Assembly (NCBI RefSeq): GCF_010020825.1
Contig: NZ_JAACJE010000001.1
Span: 2,232,001 to 2,296,000, forward strand
From: Acidovorax sp. 210-6
GTDB lineage: Bacteria > Pseudomonadota > Gammaproteobacteria > Burkholderiales > Burkholderiaceae_C
DNA length: 64,000 nucleotides
Reading direction: 5' to 3'
Of the stretch, positions 39,110 through 48,687 are shown piece after piece; the stretch's first letter is position 1; every line of letters starts with the position of its first letter. A program made the position numbers and the translations under genes. The notes under the pieces are model-generated. The model saw only the letters and a program-made list of their open reading frames with translations, had not been told where the DNA came from and ran no database searches.

Positions 39110-39930
39110 CCCAGAATCTCCAGAGCACCATCGAATCCGCATGGGACAACCGCGCCAGTCTCTCTGCCAGCACCGCCCCCGCCGAGGTGCGCGATGCCGT
39201 GGAACATGTGATTGCCGAGCTCGACAGCGGCCGCCTGCGCGTGGCCACGCGCGAGGCCGTGGGCCAATGGACTGTGCACCAGTGGATCAAGAAGGCGGTG
39301 CTGCTGTCCTTCCGCCTGCGTGACAACGAAATCATGTGCGCGGGTGACCTGCATTTCTACGACAAGGTGCCCCCCAAGTACACCAACCTGAGCGCCGAGG
39401 AAATGGCCGCCACGGGCGTGCGCGTGGTGCCGCCCGCCATGGTGCGTCGCGGCAGCTACGTGGCCAAGGGCGCGATCCTGATGCCCTCGTTCGTGAACAT
39501 CGGTGGCTACGTCGATGAAGGCACCATGGTGGACACCTGGGCCGCCGTCGGCTCCTGTGCGCAGGTGGGCAAGAACGTGCACCTGTCGGGCGGCGTGGGC
39601 CTGGGCGGCGTGCTCGAACCCCTGCAGGCCAACCCGACCATCATCGAGGACAACTGCTTCATCGGCGCGCGCTCGGAAATCGTCGAAGGCGTGATCGTCG
39701 AGGAAAACAGCGTCATCAGCATGGGCGTGTTCATCGGCCAGAGCACCCCCATCTACGACCGCGCCAGCGGCGAAATCACCTACGGCCGCGTCCCTGCGGG
39801 CTCGGTGGTGGTTGCCGGCAGTCTGCCCAAGGATGGCGGACGCTACAGCCTGAGCGCAGCCATCATCGTCAAGCGCGTGGATGCCCAGACCCGCGCCAAG
39901 ACCAGCCTCAACGACCTGCTGCGCGACTGA
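39106..39930 (+). CDS. dapD: 2,3,4,5-tetrahydropyridine-2,6-dicarboxylate N-succinyltransferase
   Basis: 274 residues, trimeric left-handed beta-helix acyltransferase using succinyl-CoA. The DapD signatures are [40 protein letters not shown] and [18 protein letters not shown]. The ATG at 39106 overlaps the dapC stop. Upstream open frame from 39046 lies within dapC and is rejected. It feeds DapC and DapE in the same cluster. Confidence 0.97.
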   Translation: MTQNLQSTIESAWDNRASLSASTAPAEVRDAVEHVIAELDSGRLRVATREAVGQWTVHQWIKKAVLLSFRLRDNEIMCAGDLHFYDKVPPKYTNLSAEEMAATGVRVVPPAMVRRGSYVAKGAILMPSFVNIGGYVDEGTMVDTWAAVGSCAQVGKNVHLSGGVGLGGVLEPLQANPTIIEDNCFIGARSEIVEGVIVEENSVISMGVFIGQSTPIYDRASGEITYGRVPAGSVVVAGSLPKDGGRYSLSAAIIVKRVDAQTRAKTSLNDLLRD

Positions 39931-39977
39931 TACACGCCCGATCACGCCGGAACCACGCACCACGAAGGGACAACCGC

Positions 39978-41147
39978 ATGAGCACGATGGAACGCATCCT
40001 GCGCCTGATGGCCGAAAAAAAAGCCTCGGACGTGTACCTGTCGGCCAATGCGCCGGCGCTGATCAAGATCAATGGCGAGTGTGTGCAGATCAACAACCAG
40101 ATCCTGCCGCCCGAGGCCCCCAAGAACCTGCTGGCCGAAGTCGTTTCACCGGACCGCATCGAAGAACTGGAAGAAACCGGCGAGCTCAACATGGGTGTTC
40201 CGCTCACAGGTGTGGGGCGCTTTCGCGTCAGCGCCATGCGCCAGCGTGGCAGCTACGCGGTGGTCATTCGTTTCATCAGCCAGCACATTCCGGAGTTGAG
40301 TGAACTGAGCCTGCCAGCCGTGCTCGGCGATCTGATCATGGAAAAGCGCGGCCTGATCCTGGTGGTGGGGTCCACTGGCTCAGGCAAGAGCACCTCGCTG
40401 GCCTCGATGATCGACAAGCGCAACGGGCTGCTCACCGGCCACATCCTGACCATCGAAGACCCGGTCGAATACCAGTTCCGCAACCGCAAGTCCATCGTCA
40501 ACCAGCGCGAGATCGGCAGCGACACCCAGTCGCTGCAGATCGCCCTGAAGAACGCGCTGCGCCAGGCACCGGACGTGATTCTGATCGGCGAAATCCGCGA
40601 CCGCGAGACCATGTCTGCCGCCATCGCCTACGCGCAGTCGGGCCACCTCTGCTTGGCCACGCTGCATGCCAACAACAGCTACCAGGCGCTCAACCGCGTG
40701 CTGAGCTTCTATCCCGTCGAAGTGCGTCCCACGCTGCTGGGCGATCTGGCTGCAGCGCTCAAGGCCATCATCTCGCAGCGCCTGGTGCGCACCACCGAAG
40801 GCCTGCGCTTGCCCGCCGTGGAGGTGATGCTCAACACCAAGCTGGTGGCCGATCTGATCGAAAAAGGCGACTTCTCCGGTGTGCGCGAGGCCATGGAAAA
40901 ATCCATGGCCGAAGGCTCGCAAACCTTCGAGGAAGACCTGGCGCGCCTCATCCTGGAAAACCGCATCGACCGCAAGGAGGGCCTGGCCTATGCCGATTCG
41001 CCCACCAACCTGATGTGGCGCCTGCAAAACGACTTCTCGCTCGCCGCCAAGGCCGCCCAGGCCAGCAAGGACGCGCGAGATGCCCAACAACAGGACGACG
41101 CACCGTCGTTCACCGAAATCGTGCTCGACATCAAGCCCGAGTCCTGA
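39978..41147 (+). CDS. pilU: Type IV pilus retraction ATPase accessory protein
   Basis: 389-residue PilT/PilU hexameric ATPase. Walker A is GSTGSGKST, the Asp box follows at [11 protein letters not shown], Walker B is [11 protein letters not shown] and the His box is ATLHANNS. The C-terminal 40-residue tail after [10 protein letters not shown] and the start [11 protein letters not shown]-like region fit PilU better than PilT. PilT, usually encoded next to PilU, is not in the window. A GAAGGGAC run precedes the ATG at 39978. It sits between dapD and dapE, a conserved comamonad arrangement as far as I recall. Confidence 0.9.
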   Translation: MSTMERILRLMAEKKASDVYLSANAPALIKINGECVQINNQILPPEAPKNLLAEVVSPDRIEELEETGELNMGVPLTGVGRFRVSAMRQRGSYAVVIRFISQHIPELSELSLPAVLGDLIMEKRGLILVVGSTGSGKSTSLASMIDKRNGLLTGHILTIEDPVEYQFRNRKSIVNQREIGSDTQSLQIALKNALRQAPDVILIGEIRDRETMSAAIAYAQSGHLCLATLHANNSYQALNRVLSFYPVEVRPTLLGDLAAALKAIISQRLVRTTEGLRLPAVEVMLNTKLVADLIEKGDFSGVREAMEKSMAEGSQTFEEDLARLILENRIDRKEGLAYADSPTNLMWRLQNDFSLAAKAAQASKDARDAQQQDDAPSFTEIVLDIKPES

Positions 41148-41155
41148 AGCTTTTC

Positions 41156-42343
41156 ATGTCCCCCACCCTGCAACTGGCGCAAGCGCTCATTGCCCGCCCT
41201 TCCGTCACCCCCAGCGACGCCGACTGCCTGGACCTCATCGCCCAGCGCCTGCAGGCCCTGGGTTTCATCAACGAGCGCATGGACAGCGGCCCCGAATCCT
41301 TCCGCGTCAGCAATTTATGGTCAAAAAGGCCATCAGGGCACGCCAATGCTGCGCAAGGCGCTATCAAAACAGTAGTGTTTGCCGGCCATACCGATGTGGT
41401 CCCCACCGGCCCGCTGGCCCAATGGGGCAGTGACCCCTTTGTCCCCACGCTGCGCGACGGCAAGCTGTACGGCCGGGGCGCCAGTGACATGAAGACCTCC
41501 ATCGCCGCCTTTGTGGTCGCGGTCGAGGAGTTTCTGGCCCACACCCCCGCGCCCCTGCTGGACATCGCCTTTTTGCTGACCAGCGACGAGGAAGGCCCTT
41601 CGGTCGATGGCACCAAGGTGGTGGTCGAGCGCCTGGCCGCACGCGGCGAGCGGCTGGACTACTGCATCGTGGGCGAGCCCACCTCGGTCAAGCGCACCGG
41701 CGACATGATCAAGAACGGGCGCCGCGGCACCCTCAGCGGCAAGCTCACCGTGCGTGGCATTCAAGGCCACATTGCCTACCCGCACCTGGCGCGCAACCCC
41801 ATCCACCAGGCGGTGCCCGCACTGACCGAACTGGCCGCCATGCGCTGGGACGAAGGCAACGCCTTCTTCCCGCCCACCAGTTGGCAGATGAGCAACATCC
41901 ACGGCGGCACGGGTGCCAGCAACATCATTCCGGGGGAAGTCACGATCGACTTCAACTTCCGCTTCTGCACCGAATCCACAGCCGAGAGCCTCAAGCAACG
42001 CGTGCACGCCGTACTCGACCGACACGAACTCGAATACGAGCTGCAATGGACGCTGGGCGGCCAGCCCTTTCTCACGCCCCCGGGCGAACTGGTGCAGGCC
42101 GTGCAGGAGGCCATCGCCCAGGAGACCGGCCTGGGCACCGAACTCTCCACCACCGGCGGCACCAGTGACGGGCGCTTCATCGCCACGCTGTGCCCGCAGG
42201 TGATTGAACTGGGGCCGCCCAACGCCAGCATCCACAAGATCGACGAGCACATTGCGCTGGCAGACATCGAGCCACTCAAGAACATCTACCGCCGCACCCT
42301 CGAACTCCTGGAGGCACAGGCCCGCGCCGGTGCTGCCGCATGA
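41156..42343 (+). CDS. dapE: Succinyl-diaminopimelate desuccinylase
   Basis: 395-residue M20 metallo-hydrolase that removes succinate to give L,L-diaminopimelate. Metal and catalytic motifs are [28 protein letters not shown] and the late [11 protein letters not shown] copy of the dispersed repeat (about 41318-41375) is translated in frame as about 15 extra residues ([16 protein letters not shown]) between SNLW and TVVFAGHTD, compared with the E. coli layout. The stop overlaps prmB (ATGA at 42340). Confidence 0.96.
   Translation: MSPTLQLAQALIARPSVTPSDADCLDLIAQRLQALGFINERMDSGPESFRVSNLWSKRPSGHANAAQGAIKTVVFAGHTDVVPTGPLAQWGSDPFVPTLRDGKLYGRGASDMKTSIAAFVVAVEEFLAHTPAPLLDIAFLLTSDEEGPSVDGTKVVVERLAARGERLDYCIVGEPTSVKRTGDMIKNGRRGTLSGKLTVRGIQGHIAYPHLARNPIHQAVPALTELAAMRWDEGNAFFPPTSWQMSNIHGGTGASNIIPGEVTIDFNFRFCTESTAESLKQRVHAVLDRHELEYELQWTLGGQPFLTPPGELVQAVQEAIAQETGLGTELSTTGGTSDGRFIATLCPQVIELGPPNASIHKIDEHIALADIEPLKNIYRRTLELLEAQARAGAAA
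41318..41375 (-). repeat. Dispersed repeat inside dapE
   Basis: On the minus strand, CTACTGTTTTGATAGCGCC followed by TTGCGCAGCATTGGCG and a terminal GGCC. This is the full-length family layout with substitutions, and it keeps dapE open and in frame. Confidence 0.7.
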
Positions 42344-43278
42344 GCACACCCTCGCACCCTGCTTCCTCCTTGCCGCCACTGACCGGCGCCACCGTGGGCG
42401 CCCTGGTTCACGCCGGCGAACAACTGCTGCTGGCATCGGGCGTCGGCTTTGGCCACGGCACCACCAACGCCCGCGACGAGGCCGCCTGGCTCGTGCTCTG
42501 GCGCCTGGGGCTGCCACTGGACAGCCCTTTGGACGACGGGCCGGAATCCATAGCCAACCAGCCTGTAGCGCCCGCCCAGCAAGCGCTGACAGCTACACTT
42601 TTTGAAGAACGCATCGGCACACGCAAGCCCGCCGCCTACCTCACGCGCGAAGCCTGGCTGCAAGGCGTGTCCTTTTATGTGGACGAACGCGCCATCGTGC
42701 CGCGCAGCTTCATTGGCGAGCTGATCGTGGATGGCGGTTTTGACGATTTTCTGGGGGAGCACACCCAGCAGGTGCTGGACCTGTGTACCGGCAACGGCAG
42801 CCTGGCCGTGCTGGCCGCCATGGCCTGGCCCGAGATCCGCATCGACGCTGCCGACATCAGCGAGGACGCGCTGGCCGTGGCCCGCATCAACGTCGATCGC
42901 CACGGCCTGCAAGACCGCATCCGCCTGCTGCACAGCGACGGCCTGGCCGCCTGCCCTGGCCCCTACGACCTGATCCTGTGCAACCCCCCCTACGTCAACG
43001 CGCAAAGCATGGCGCAGCTCCCGCCCGAATACCGCGCCGAGCCCGCCCTGGCCCTGGCCGGCGGCAGCGACGGCATGGACTTCATCCGCCGCCTGCTGCG
43101 CGAGGCCCCGGTAGTGATGAGCGAAGACGCCGTGCTGGTGCTCGAAATCGGCAACGAGCGTGCGCACTTCGAGGCTGCGTTTCCCCAGCTCCCCGTCTTC
43201 TGGCTGGACACCAGTGCCGGATGCGACCAGGTGCTGCTGATCGAGCGCGCCGCCCTTTCCCGCTTTTTCCCTTCCTGA
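42340..43278 (+). CDS. prmB: 50S ribosomal protein L3 N5-glutamine methyltransferase
   Basis: 312-residue SAM methyltransferase of the HemK/PrmB family. The SAM motif is [16 protein letters not shown] and the substrate motif is [11 protein letters not shown] (NPPY). The N-terminal helical domain distinguishes PrmB from PrmC. A copy of the dispersed repeat (42548-42604) encodes [18 protein letters not shown] within the N-terminal part in frame. Four-base overlap with dapE; the next gene starts directly after the stop. Confidence 0.95.
   Translation: MSTPSHPASSLPPLTGATVGALVHAGEQLLLASGVGFGHGTTNARDEAAWLVLWRLGLPLDSPLDDGPESIANQPVAPAQQALTATLFEERIGTRKPAAYLTREAWLQGVSFYVDERAIVPRSFIGELIVDGGFDDFLGEHTQQVLDLCTGNGSLAVLAAMAWPEIRIDAADISEDALAVARINVDRHGLQDRIRLLHSDGLAACPGPYDLILCNPPYVNAQSMAQLPPEYRAEPALALAGGSDGMDFIRRLLREAPVVMSEDAVLVLEIGNERAHFEAAFPQLPVFWLDTSAGCDQVLLIERAALSRFFPS
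42548..42604 (-). repeat. Dispersed repeat inside prmB
   Basis: On the minus strand, AAAAAGTGTAGCTGTCAGCGCTTG and then the inverted GGGCGCTACAGG. Both arms are recognisable, and it is read through in frame by prmB. Confidence 0.65.
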
Positions 43279-45306
43279 ATGATCATTCTCAAAAACATCA
43301 CCTTGCGCCGCAGTGCCAAGGTGCTGCTGGACAGCGTCAGCGTCACCATCAACCCCGGCGAACATGTGGGCCTGATCGGGCGCAACGGCGCGGGCAAATC
43401 CAGCCTGTTTGCCTTACTCAATGGCTCGCTGCATGAAGACGGTGGCGACTTCCAGGTGCCCGCACACTGGCGCATGGCGCAGGTGGCGCAGAACATGCCC
43501 GAGACCGACGAGTCGGCCACCGATTTCGTCGTCGCCGGCGACACCCGCCTGGGCGAACTGCAGGCGCAATTGGCCCGTGCCGAGGCCGACGACGACGGCA
43601 TGGCCATCGCCCATGCCTACACCGACCTGCATGATGCCGGGTCCCACGACGCCGTGCCCCGTGCCCAGGCGCTGATCCTGGGCCTGGGGTTCAAGGTGTC
43701 GGAGCTGGACATGCCGGTCAACAGCTTCTCCGGCGGCTGGCGCATGCGCCTGCAACTGGCGCGCGCGCTCATGTGCCCGAGCGATCTGCTGCTGCTGGAC
43801 GAGCCCACCAACCACCTGGACCTCGACGCCCTGGTCTGGCTGGAGGCCTGGCTGCAGCGTTATGCCGGCACGATGATCGTCATCAGCCACGACCGCGAAT
43901 TCCTCGATGCGGTGACCAACGTCACCCTGCACATCGACAACGCCCAGCTCACGCGCTACGGCGGCAACTACAGCAAGTTCGAGGACCTGCGCGCCGAGCA
44001 GCTCGAACTGCAGCAGGCCAGCTATGCCAAGCAGCAGGAAAAGATCGCCCACCTGAAGAAGTTCATCGACCGCTTCAAGGCCAAGGCCAGCAAGGCCAAG
44101 CAGGCGCAGAGCCGCGTCAAGGCGCTGGACCGCATGGAGAAGATTGCGCCCGTGCTGGCCGAGGCCGAGTTCACGTTTGAATTCAAGGAGCCGACCAATC
44201 TGCCCAACCCCATGCTGGCCATCACCGACGCCTCTTTTGGCTACCGGACCGAGGACGGCAGGGAAACCACCATCCTGCGCCAGGTGAACCGCTCGGTGCA
44301 GGCCGGCCAGCGCATCGGCATCCTGGGCGCCAACGGCCAGGGCAAGTCCACGCTGGTCAAGACCATCGCCCGCGAGATGAAGCCGCTGGCCGGCACCATC
44401 ACCGAGGGCAAGGGCCTGTCGATCGGCTACTTCGCCCAGCAGGAACTGGACGTGCTGCGCCCCTCCGACAACCCGCTGGAGCACATGGTGCGCCTGGCCA
44501 AGGAGCTGGGGCCCAACGCGCGCGAATCGGGGCGCGAGCAGGACCTGCGCAACTTCCTGGGCACGTTCAACTTCACCGGCGACATGGTCAAGCAGGCCGT
44601 GGGCACCATGAGCGGCGGCGAGAAGGCGCGCCTGGTGCTGGCCATGATTGTTTGGCAGCGCCCCAACCTGCTGCTGCTGGACGAGCCGACCAACCACCTG
44701 GACCTGGCCACGCGCGAAGCGCTGTCGATGGCGCTCAACGAGTTCGAGGGCACCGTCATGCTCGTCAGCCACGACCGGGCGCTGCTGCGCGCCGTCTGCG
44801 ACGAGTTCTGGATGGTGGGCCGGGGCGCGGTCGGGCCGTTTGACGGCGACCTGGACGACTACCAGCGCTACCTGCTCGACGAAGCCAGGCGCCTGCGCGA
44901 GGAGGCCCGCGCCGCAGGTCTGGCGGAAGGCGAAGCCACTGCAAACGCTACTCAAACCATAGCGCCCAGCGCACCATCTGCAAGCGCTGAGGGCCAAAAC
45001 AGCTCGGAAATTTCGGCACCTCCGCCCATGCGCGATGCACGAGAGCAACGCCGCCAGGACGCCCAGGCCCGCCAGGCGTTGGCGCAAAAGCTGCGCCCCC
45101 TCAAGCAAGAGCTCGAGCGCATTGACCGCCGCCTGGCCGAACTGGCCCAGGAACGCCAAACCCTGGAGCAGCGCCTGACCGAACCCCTGGCCCCGGCCGA
45201 CATCGCCGACTGCGGCCGCCGCCTCAAGGCAGCCAGCGACGAAACCGCCACGCTGGAAGAGCGCTGGTTGGAGCTTTCCACCGAGCTGGACGGAGCCAGC
45301 GCCTGA
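43279..45306 (+). CDS. yheS: ABC-F family ATPase, YheS-like
   Basis: 675 residues, two ABC domains without membrane segments, in the ribosome-associated ABC-F group. Walker A motifs are GRNGAGKSS (about 37) and GANGQGKST (about 350). Signatures are FSGGWRMRL and MSGGEKARL; Walker B LLLLDEPTNHLDL occurs twice. The inter-domain linker is Lys-rich (FKAKASKAKQAQSR). The start MIILKNITLRRSAKVLLD aligns with E. coli YheS. A dispersed-repeat copy (44947-44997) encodes part of a low-complexity linker before the C-terminal coiled coil. Starts directly after the prmB stop. Confidence 0.92.
   Translation: MIILKNITLRRSAKVLLDSVSVTINPGEHVGLIGRNGAGKSSLFALLNGSLHEDGGDFQVPAHWRMAQVAQNMPETDESATDFVVAGDTRLGELQAQLARAEADDDGMAIAHAYTDLHDAGSHDAVPRAQALILGLGFKVSELDMPVNSFSGGWRMRLQLARALMCPSDLLLLDEPTNHLDLDALVWLEAWLQRYAGTMIVISHDREFLDAVTNVTLHIDNAQLTRYGGNYSKFEDLRAEQLELQQASYAKQQEKIAHLKKFIDRFKAKASKAKQAQSRVKALDRMEKIAPVLAEAEFTFEFKEPTNLPNPMLAITDASFGYRTEDGRETTILRQVNRSVQAGQRIGILGANGQGKSTLVKTIAREMKPLAGTITEGKGLSIGYFAQQELDVLRPSDNPLEHMVRLAKELGPNARESGREQDLRNFLGTFNFTGDMVKQAVGTMSGGEKARLVLAMIVWQRPNLLLLDEPTNHLDLATREALSMALNEFEGTVMLVSHDRALLRAVCDEFWMVGRGAVGPFDGDLDDYQRYLLDEARRLREEARAAGLAEGEATANATQTIAPSAPSASAEGQNSSEISAPPPMRDAREQRRQDAQARQALAQKLRPLKQELERIDRRLAELAQERQTLEQRLTEPLAPADIADCGRRLKAASDETATLEERWLELSTELDGASA
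44947..44997 (+). repeat. Dispersed repeat inside yheS linker
   Basis: GCTACTCAAACCATAGCGCC, then CAGCGC and the inverse CAAGCGCTGAGGGCC. A near full-length family member read in frame as the linker ATQTIAPSAPSASAEG. Confidence 0.75.
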
Positions 45307-45341
45307 GTTTTTTGGATGTTTTTGGCGTTTAACGCATTAAA

Positions 45342-45372
45342 CACAAGTGCTGCCAGCTATTATTTTGATAGC
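45342..45372 (-). repeat. Dispersed repeat downstream of yheS
   Basis: On the minus strand GCTATCAAAATAATAGC then TGGCAGCACTTGTG, a good match to the family core, 36 bp after the yheS stop. Confidence 0.75.
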
Positions 45373-45377
45373 GAAAA

Positions 45378-45414
45378 TGCGGTGCAAGCCTCTGATAAAT
45401 TTTTTTGCACCGCA
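45378..45414. promoter_or_regulatory. Perfect 10-bp inverted repeat upstream of a small ORF
   Basis: TGCGGTGCAA (45378-45387) and TTGCACCGCA (45405-45414) are exact inverses separated by an AT-rich 17-base loop ending in a T-run. It could be an operator, an attenuator, or the terminator of yheS (GC arm plus T-run). Confidence 0.5.
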
Positions 45415-45470
45415 CTGTCAACCATGGCGCAAAGCCCCGCGTTGTAGAACCATCAACGGAGCTTATTGCC

Positions 45471-45545
45471 ATGAACACCTTCTCCATCCTGACCGCCTGG
45501 CCCGAAGACGAACGCGATCGCAAGCGCGCACCCGCACGCTTCTGA
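45471..45545 (+). CDS. Possible 24-residue small protein
   Basis: ATG at 45471 preceded by AACGGAGC, a fair Shine-Dalgarno about ten bases upstream. It encodes a charged peptide beginning MNTFSILTAWPEDERDRK and ending PARF. It lies between a 10-bp inverted repeat and a strong 17-bp-stem terminator, so it is a self-contained short transcription unit or small RNA of about 150-200 nt. I do not recognise the peptide. The 325-bp gap between yheS and phaB holds nothing else besides the repeat copy. Confidence 0.35.
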   Translation: MNTFSILTAWPEDERDRKRAPARF

Positions 45546-45581
45546 GTTCAGCGCCCCAGGGCCTGGAGCTGGCAACAGCTC

Positions 45582-45619
45582 CCACAAAAAAACCCCGCAA
45601 ATGCGGGGTTTTTTTGTGG
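45582..45619. terminator. Strong bidirectional rho-independent terminator
   Basis: CCACAAAAAAACCCCGC (45582-45598), loop AAAT, then the exact inverse ending TTTTTTTGTGG (45603-45619). The perfect 17-bp stem has a T-run on both strands. It serves the small plus-strand unit and the convergent phaB, whose stop is 12 bp away. Confidence 0.9.
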
Positions 45620-45631
45620 TGCGGGCCGTAA

Positions 45632-46369
45632 TCAACCCATGTGCAATCCGCCGTTGACCGAGAAGTCGGCTCCCGTGGCATAGCCGCCCTCTTCCGAGGC
45701 CAGCCAGGCGATGATGGACGCGATCTCGCTGGGCTCGCCCAGGCGCTTGACAGGCACAGTGGCGACAATCTTCTCCAATACGTCTGGGCGGATGGCCTTG
45801 ACCATGTCGGTGCCGATGTAGCCCGGGCTCACGGTGTTCACCGTCACGCCCTTGGTGGCCAGCTCCTGCGCCAGGGCCATGCTGAAACCGTGCATACCGG
45901 CCTTGGCGGCCGAGTAGTTGGTCTGGCCGGCCTGGCCCTTCTCGCCGTTGACCGAGCTGATGTTGATAATGCGGCCCCAGCCCTTTTCCACCATGTCGGC
46001 CACCACCTGCTTGGTGACGTTGAACATGCTGTTGAGATTGGTCTCGATCACCTGGTCCCAGTCCTCGCGGGTCATCTTGAGGAACATGCGGTCGCGCGTG
46101 ATGCCGGCGTTGTTCACCAGCACATCAATGCTGCCGTGCTCGGCCTTGGTCTTGGAAAAGGCCTCGACGGTGGAGTCCCAGTCGCCCACGTTCCCCACCG
46201 ATGCGTAAAAGGTGTAGCCCAGGGCCTTTTGTTCATCCAGCCATTTTTGGAAGTCGCGCGTAGGGCCGCAACCTGCGATGACCTTGAAGCCTTCCTTGTG
46301 TAAACGCTGGCAGATGGCGGTGCCAATGCCCCCCATGCCGCCCGTGACATACGCTACTTTCGTGCTCAT
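45632..46369 (-). CDS. phaB: Acetoacetyl-CoA reductase
   Basis: 245-residue NADPH-dependent short-chain dehydrogenase reducing acetoacetyl-CoA to (R)-3-hydroxybutyryl-CoA for PHB. The TGGMGGIGTAIC glycine motif, NNAGITRD, ISSVNG and YSAAKAG (catalytic Tyr/Lys) are the PhaB signatures. The ATG at 46369 follows AGGAGAAAG. It is separated from phaC-phaA by an EAL-domain gene and ends at a strong terminator. Confidence 0.96.
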   Translation of the reverse strand: MSTKVAYVTGGMGGIGTAICQRLHKEGFKVIAGCGPTRDFQKWLDEQKALGYTFYASVGNVGDWDSTVEAFSKTKAEHGSIDVLVNNAGITRDRMFLKMTREDWDQVIETNLNSMFNVTKQVVADMVEKGWGRIINISSVNGEKGQAGQTNYSAAKAGMHGFSMALAQELATKGVTVNTVSPGYIGTDMVKAIRPDVLEKIVATVPVKRLGEPSEIASIIAWLASEEGGYATGADFSVNGGLHMG

Positions 46370-46534
46370 CTGACTTTCTCCTTGTTGCTTCGCGGTACTC
46401 GATTCGACTCTACCCAACATTTGCGCCCATGCGGATGAGGAAAACACCAACACCGCATTTTTTGGTAAAGATTTGTCATGGGTATGACTCTGCAAAGACC
46501 GTGCACCGACAAGGCGCACATTGCGTCCCCAGAT

Positions 46535-47314
46535 CTACAACCCGCCCGCGAGAGGAAGCGACTCCCAGCCCGGCCGGGCAAACAGATAGCCCTGCTGATA
46601 ACGGATTCCCAAAGATTGCAGGTATTGCGATTCAGCCTCGGTCTCGATGCCCTCGGCAATGATGACGATCCCCAATCGCTTGCAGACCAGTTCAATGCCA
46701 CCCGCAATGGCCTGGCGTACCGGGTCCTGGTCGATGTTTCGGATCAGTTCCATGTCGATCTTGAGCACATGGGGCTGGAACCTCGTGAGCATGTTCAGTC
46801 CTGCATAACCCGCCCCAAAGTCATCAATCGCCGTGATCAACCCCTGGCGGCGATACTCGCTGAAGATGGCTTTGAGATGCTCACCATGGTTCAGGGGCTC
46901 GTTCTCCGTCACCTCGAACATGATGCGGCCGTGCGGAAACGAAAACTCCCGCGCCGCTTCCAGGGTGGCCCGAATACAGGTTTCAGCCCGATACACCGCA
47001 TTGGGCAAAAAGTTAATGCTCAGACGGCAATCGGGCAGCGCTGCCAGGCCCAGACGGGACGCAAGTTCAATGGCTTTGACACGACAGGCCTGGTCGAAAC
47101 GATAGCGGTTGCCGTCATCGACCCACGACAACACGCTGGCAGCCGATTCGCCATTGACTCCGCGCACCAGCGCCTCGTAGGCAAACGGACAGCCCGTTTC
47201 CATATCCATGATCGGCTGGAAAGCCATGGTGAACGCGAAGGGCAGCAGCGACTTGTCCTTGCACGCCGCACAACCCACCGGATCAAAGGGCTGGGCAAAA
47301 ATGGTGGTGGTCAT
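46535..47314 (-). CDS. Stand-alone EAL domain c-di-GMP phosphodiesterase
   Basis: 259 residues, essentially one EAL domain. The signature is YEALVRG. Other sites are SINFLPNAVY, FEVTENEPL, IDDFGAGYAG, KIDMELIR and EGIETEAE, so the metal- and substrate-binding residues look complete. An N-terminal CAACKDKS segment just before the domain could bind a metal or act as a redox switch. No membrane segment is seen. It lies between phaA and phaB on the same strand. A terminator precedes it, so it probably has its own promoter in the 103-bp gap. Confidence 0.9.
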   Translation of the reverse strand: MTTTIFAQPFDPVGCAACKDKSLLPFAFTMAFQPIMDMETGCPFAYEALVRGVNGESAASVLSWVDDGNRYRFDQACRVKAIELASRLGLAALPDCRLSINFLPNAVYRAETCIRATLEAAREFSFPHGRIMFEVTENEPLNHGEHLKAIFSEYRRQGLITAIDDFGAGYAGLNMLTRFQPHVLKIDMELIRNIDQDPVRQAIAGGIELVCKRLGIVIIAEGIETEAESQYLQSLGIRYQQGYLFARPGWESLPLAGGL

Positions 47315-47368
47315 GTGCGATCGATCGTAACGCAGTGTCACGCACAGCGATACCATCACGCCCCACAA

Positions 47369-47394
47369 AAAAGCCGCGTCACAACGCGGCTTTT
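47369..47394. terminator. Rho-independent terminator after phaA
   Basis: AAAAGCCGCGT (47369-47379), loop CACA, ACGCGGCTTTT (47384-47394): perfect 11-bp stem. On the minus strand the stem is followed by TTTTTTGTG. It lies 24 bp beyond the phaA stop and separates phaCA from the EAL gene. Confidence 0.88.
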
Positions 47395-47417
47395 CTCGTG
47401 AGCAACAAAGAGACGGC

Positions 47418-48596
47418 TCAGCGTTCCAGCGCCAGAGAAACCCCCATGCCTCCGCCAATGCAGAGCGCAGCCAAACCTTTCTTGGCGCCGCTGCGCTGCA
47501 TTTCGTGCAGCAGTGTCACCAGAATGCGGCAGCCCGAGGCGCCAATGGGGTGGCCGATGGCAATGGCGCCACCGTTCACGTTGACCTTGGCCGGGTCGAT
47601 GCCCAGCTCCTTGTTCACCGCGCAGGCCTGGGCGGCAAAGGCCTCGTTCAGCTCGAACAGATCCACATCGGCCGCGTTCCAGCCTGCGCGCTGCAGTGCC
47701 TTGCGCGACGCGGGCACCGGGCCCATGCCCATGGTGGCCGGGTCCAGGCCGCTGGTGGCATAGGCGGCAATGCGCGCCAGCGGGGTCAGGCCCAGGGCTG
47801 CGGCTTTCTTGGCGCTCATCACCACCACGGCAGCGGCGCCGTCATTGATGCCGGAGGCGTTGCCCGCCGTCACCGTGCCCGCCTTGTCGAACGCAGGGCG
47901 CAGCCCGGCCAGCACGTCGGCGTTGGTCTTGCGGTTGAGGTACTCGTCCACATTGAAGACGATGGGGTCGCCCTTCTTCTGCGGCAGGCTCACACCCACG
48001 ATTTCGTCGGCGAACTTGCCAGCGTCCTGCGCAGCAGCGGCCTTTTGCTGGCTGGCCAGGGCCAGTGCGTCCTGCATCTCGCGCGTGATGCCGTACTGCT
48101 TGGCCACGTTCTCGGCGGTGATACCCATGTGGTACTGGTTGTACACGTCCCACAGGCCGTCCACGATCATGCTGTCCTGCATCTTCCAGTCGCCCATGCG
48201 TTGGCCATCGCGCGAACCCATCAGCACGTGGGGCGAGAGGCTCATGTTCTCCTGCCCGCCAGCCACCACGATCTCGCTGTCGCCCGTGGCCACCGCCTGG
48301 GCGGCCAGCATGACGGCCTTGAGGCCGGAGCCGCACACGGCGTTGATGGTGAGCGCCGGGGTTTCCTTGGCCACACCGGCCTTCATCAGCGCCTGGCGCG
48401 CAGGGTTCTGGCCCACGCCCGCAGCCAGCACCTGGCCCATGATGACTTCACCCACCTGGTCCAAACCCACGCGCGCGCGCGCCAGGGCTTCCTTGACGAC
48501 GATGGCACCCAGTTCGGTGGCCGGCGTCTTGGCCAATGCGCCGCCAAACTTGCCCACAGCGGTGCGGGCGGCCGAAACGATGACGATGTCTTCCAT
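47418..48596 (-). CDS. phaA: Acetyl-CoA acetyltransferase (beta-ketothiolase)
   Basis: 392-residue biosynthetic thiolase condensing two acetyl-CoA to acetoacetyl-CoA. The nucleophile is in [12 protein letters not shown] (about Cys89). The C-terminal active site is [20 protein letters not shown] with catalytic His, and the general-base Cys is in ALCIGGGMG. Length and motifs are typical PhaA. It lies 91 bp downstream of phaC on the same strand and ends at a strong terminator. Confidence 0.97.
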   Translation of the reverse strand: MEDIVIVSAARTAVGKFGGALAKTPATELGAIVVKEALARARVGLDQVGEVIMGQVLAAGVGQNPARQALMKAGVAKETPALTINAVCGSGLKAVMLAAQAVATGDSEIVVAGGQENMSLSPHVLMGSRDGQRMGDWKMQDSMIVDGLWDVYNQYHMGITAENVAKQYGITREMQDALALASQQKAAAAQDAGKFADEIVGVSLPQKKGDPIVFNVDEYLNRKTNADVLAGLRPAFDKAGTVTAGNASGINDGAAAVVVMSAKKAAALGLTPLARIAAYATSGLDPATMGMGPVPASRKALQRAGWNAADVDLFELNEAFAAQACAVNKELGIDPAKVNVNGGAIAIGHPIGASGCRILVTLLHEMQRSGAKKGLAALCIGGGMGVSLALER

Positions 48597-48687
48597 GGTG
48601 ATTCCTTCTTGCTGCTACTTCAAAATGGGCCTACTGCGCACAGCGAACCCGATAGGGGTGACACACCGATTGTGACGGCGTCGCGTG

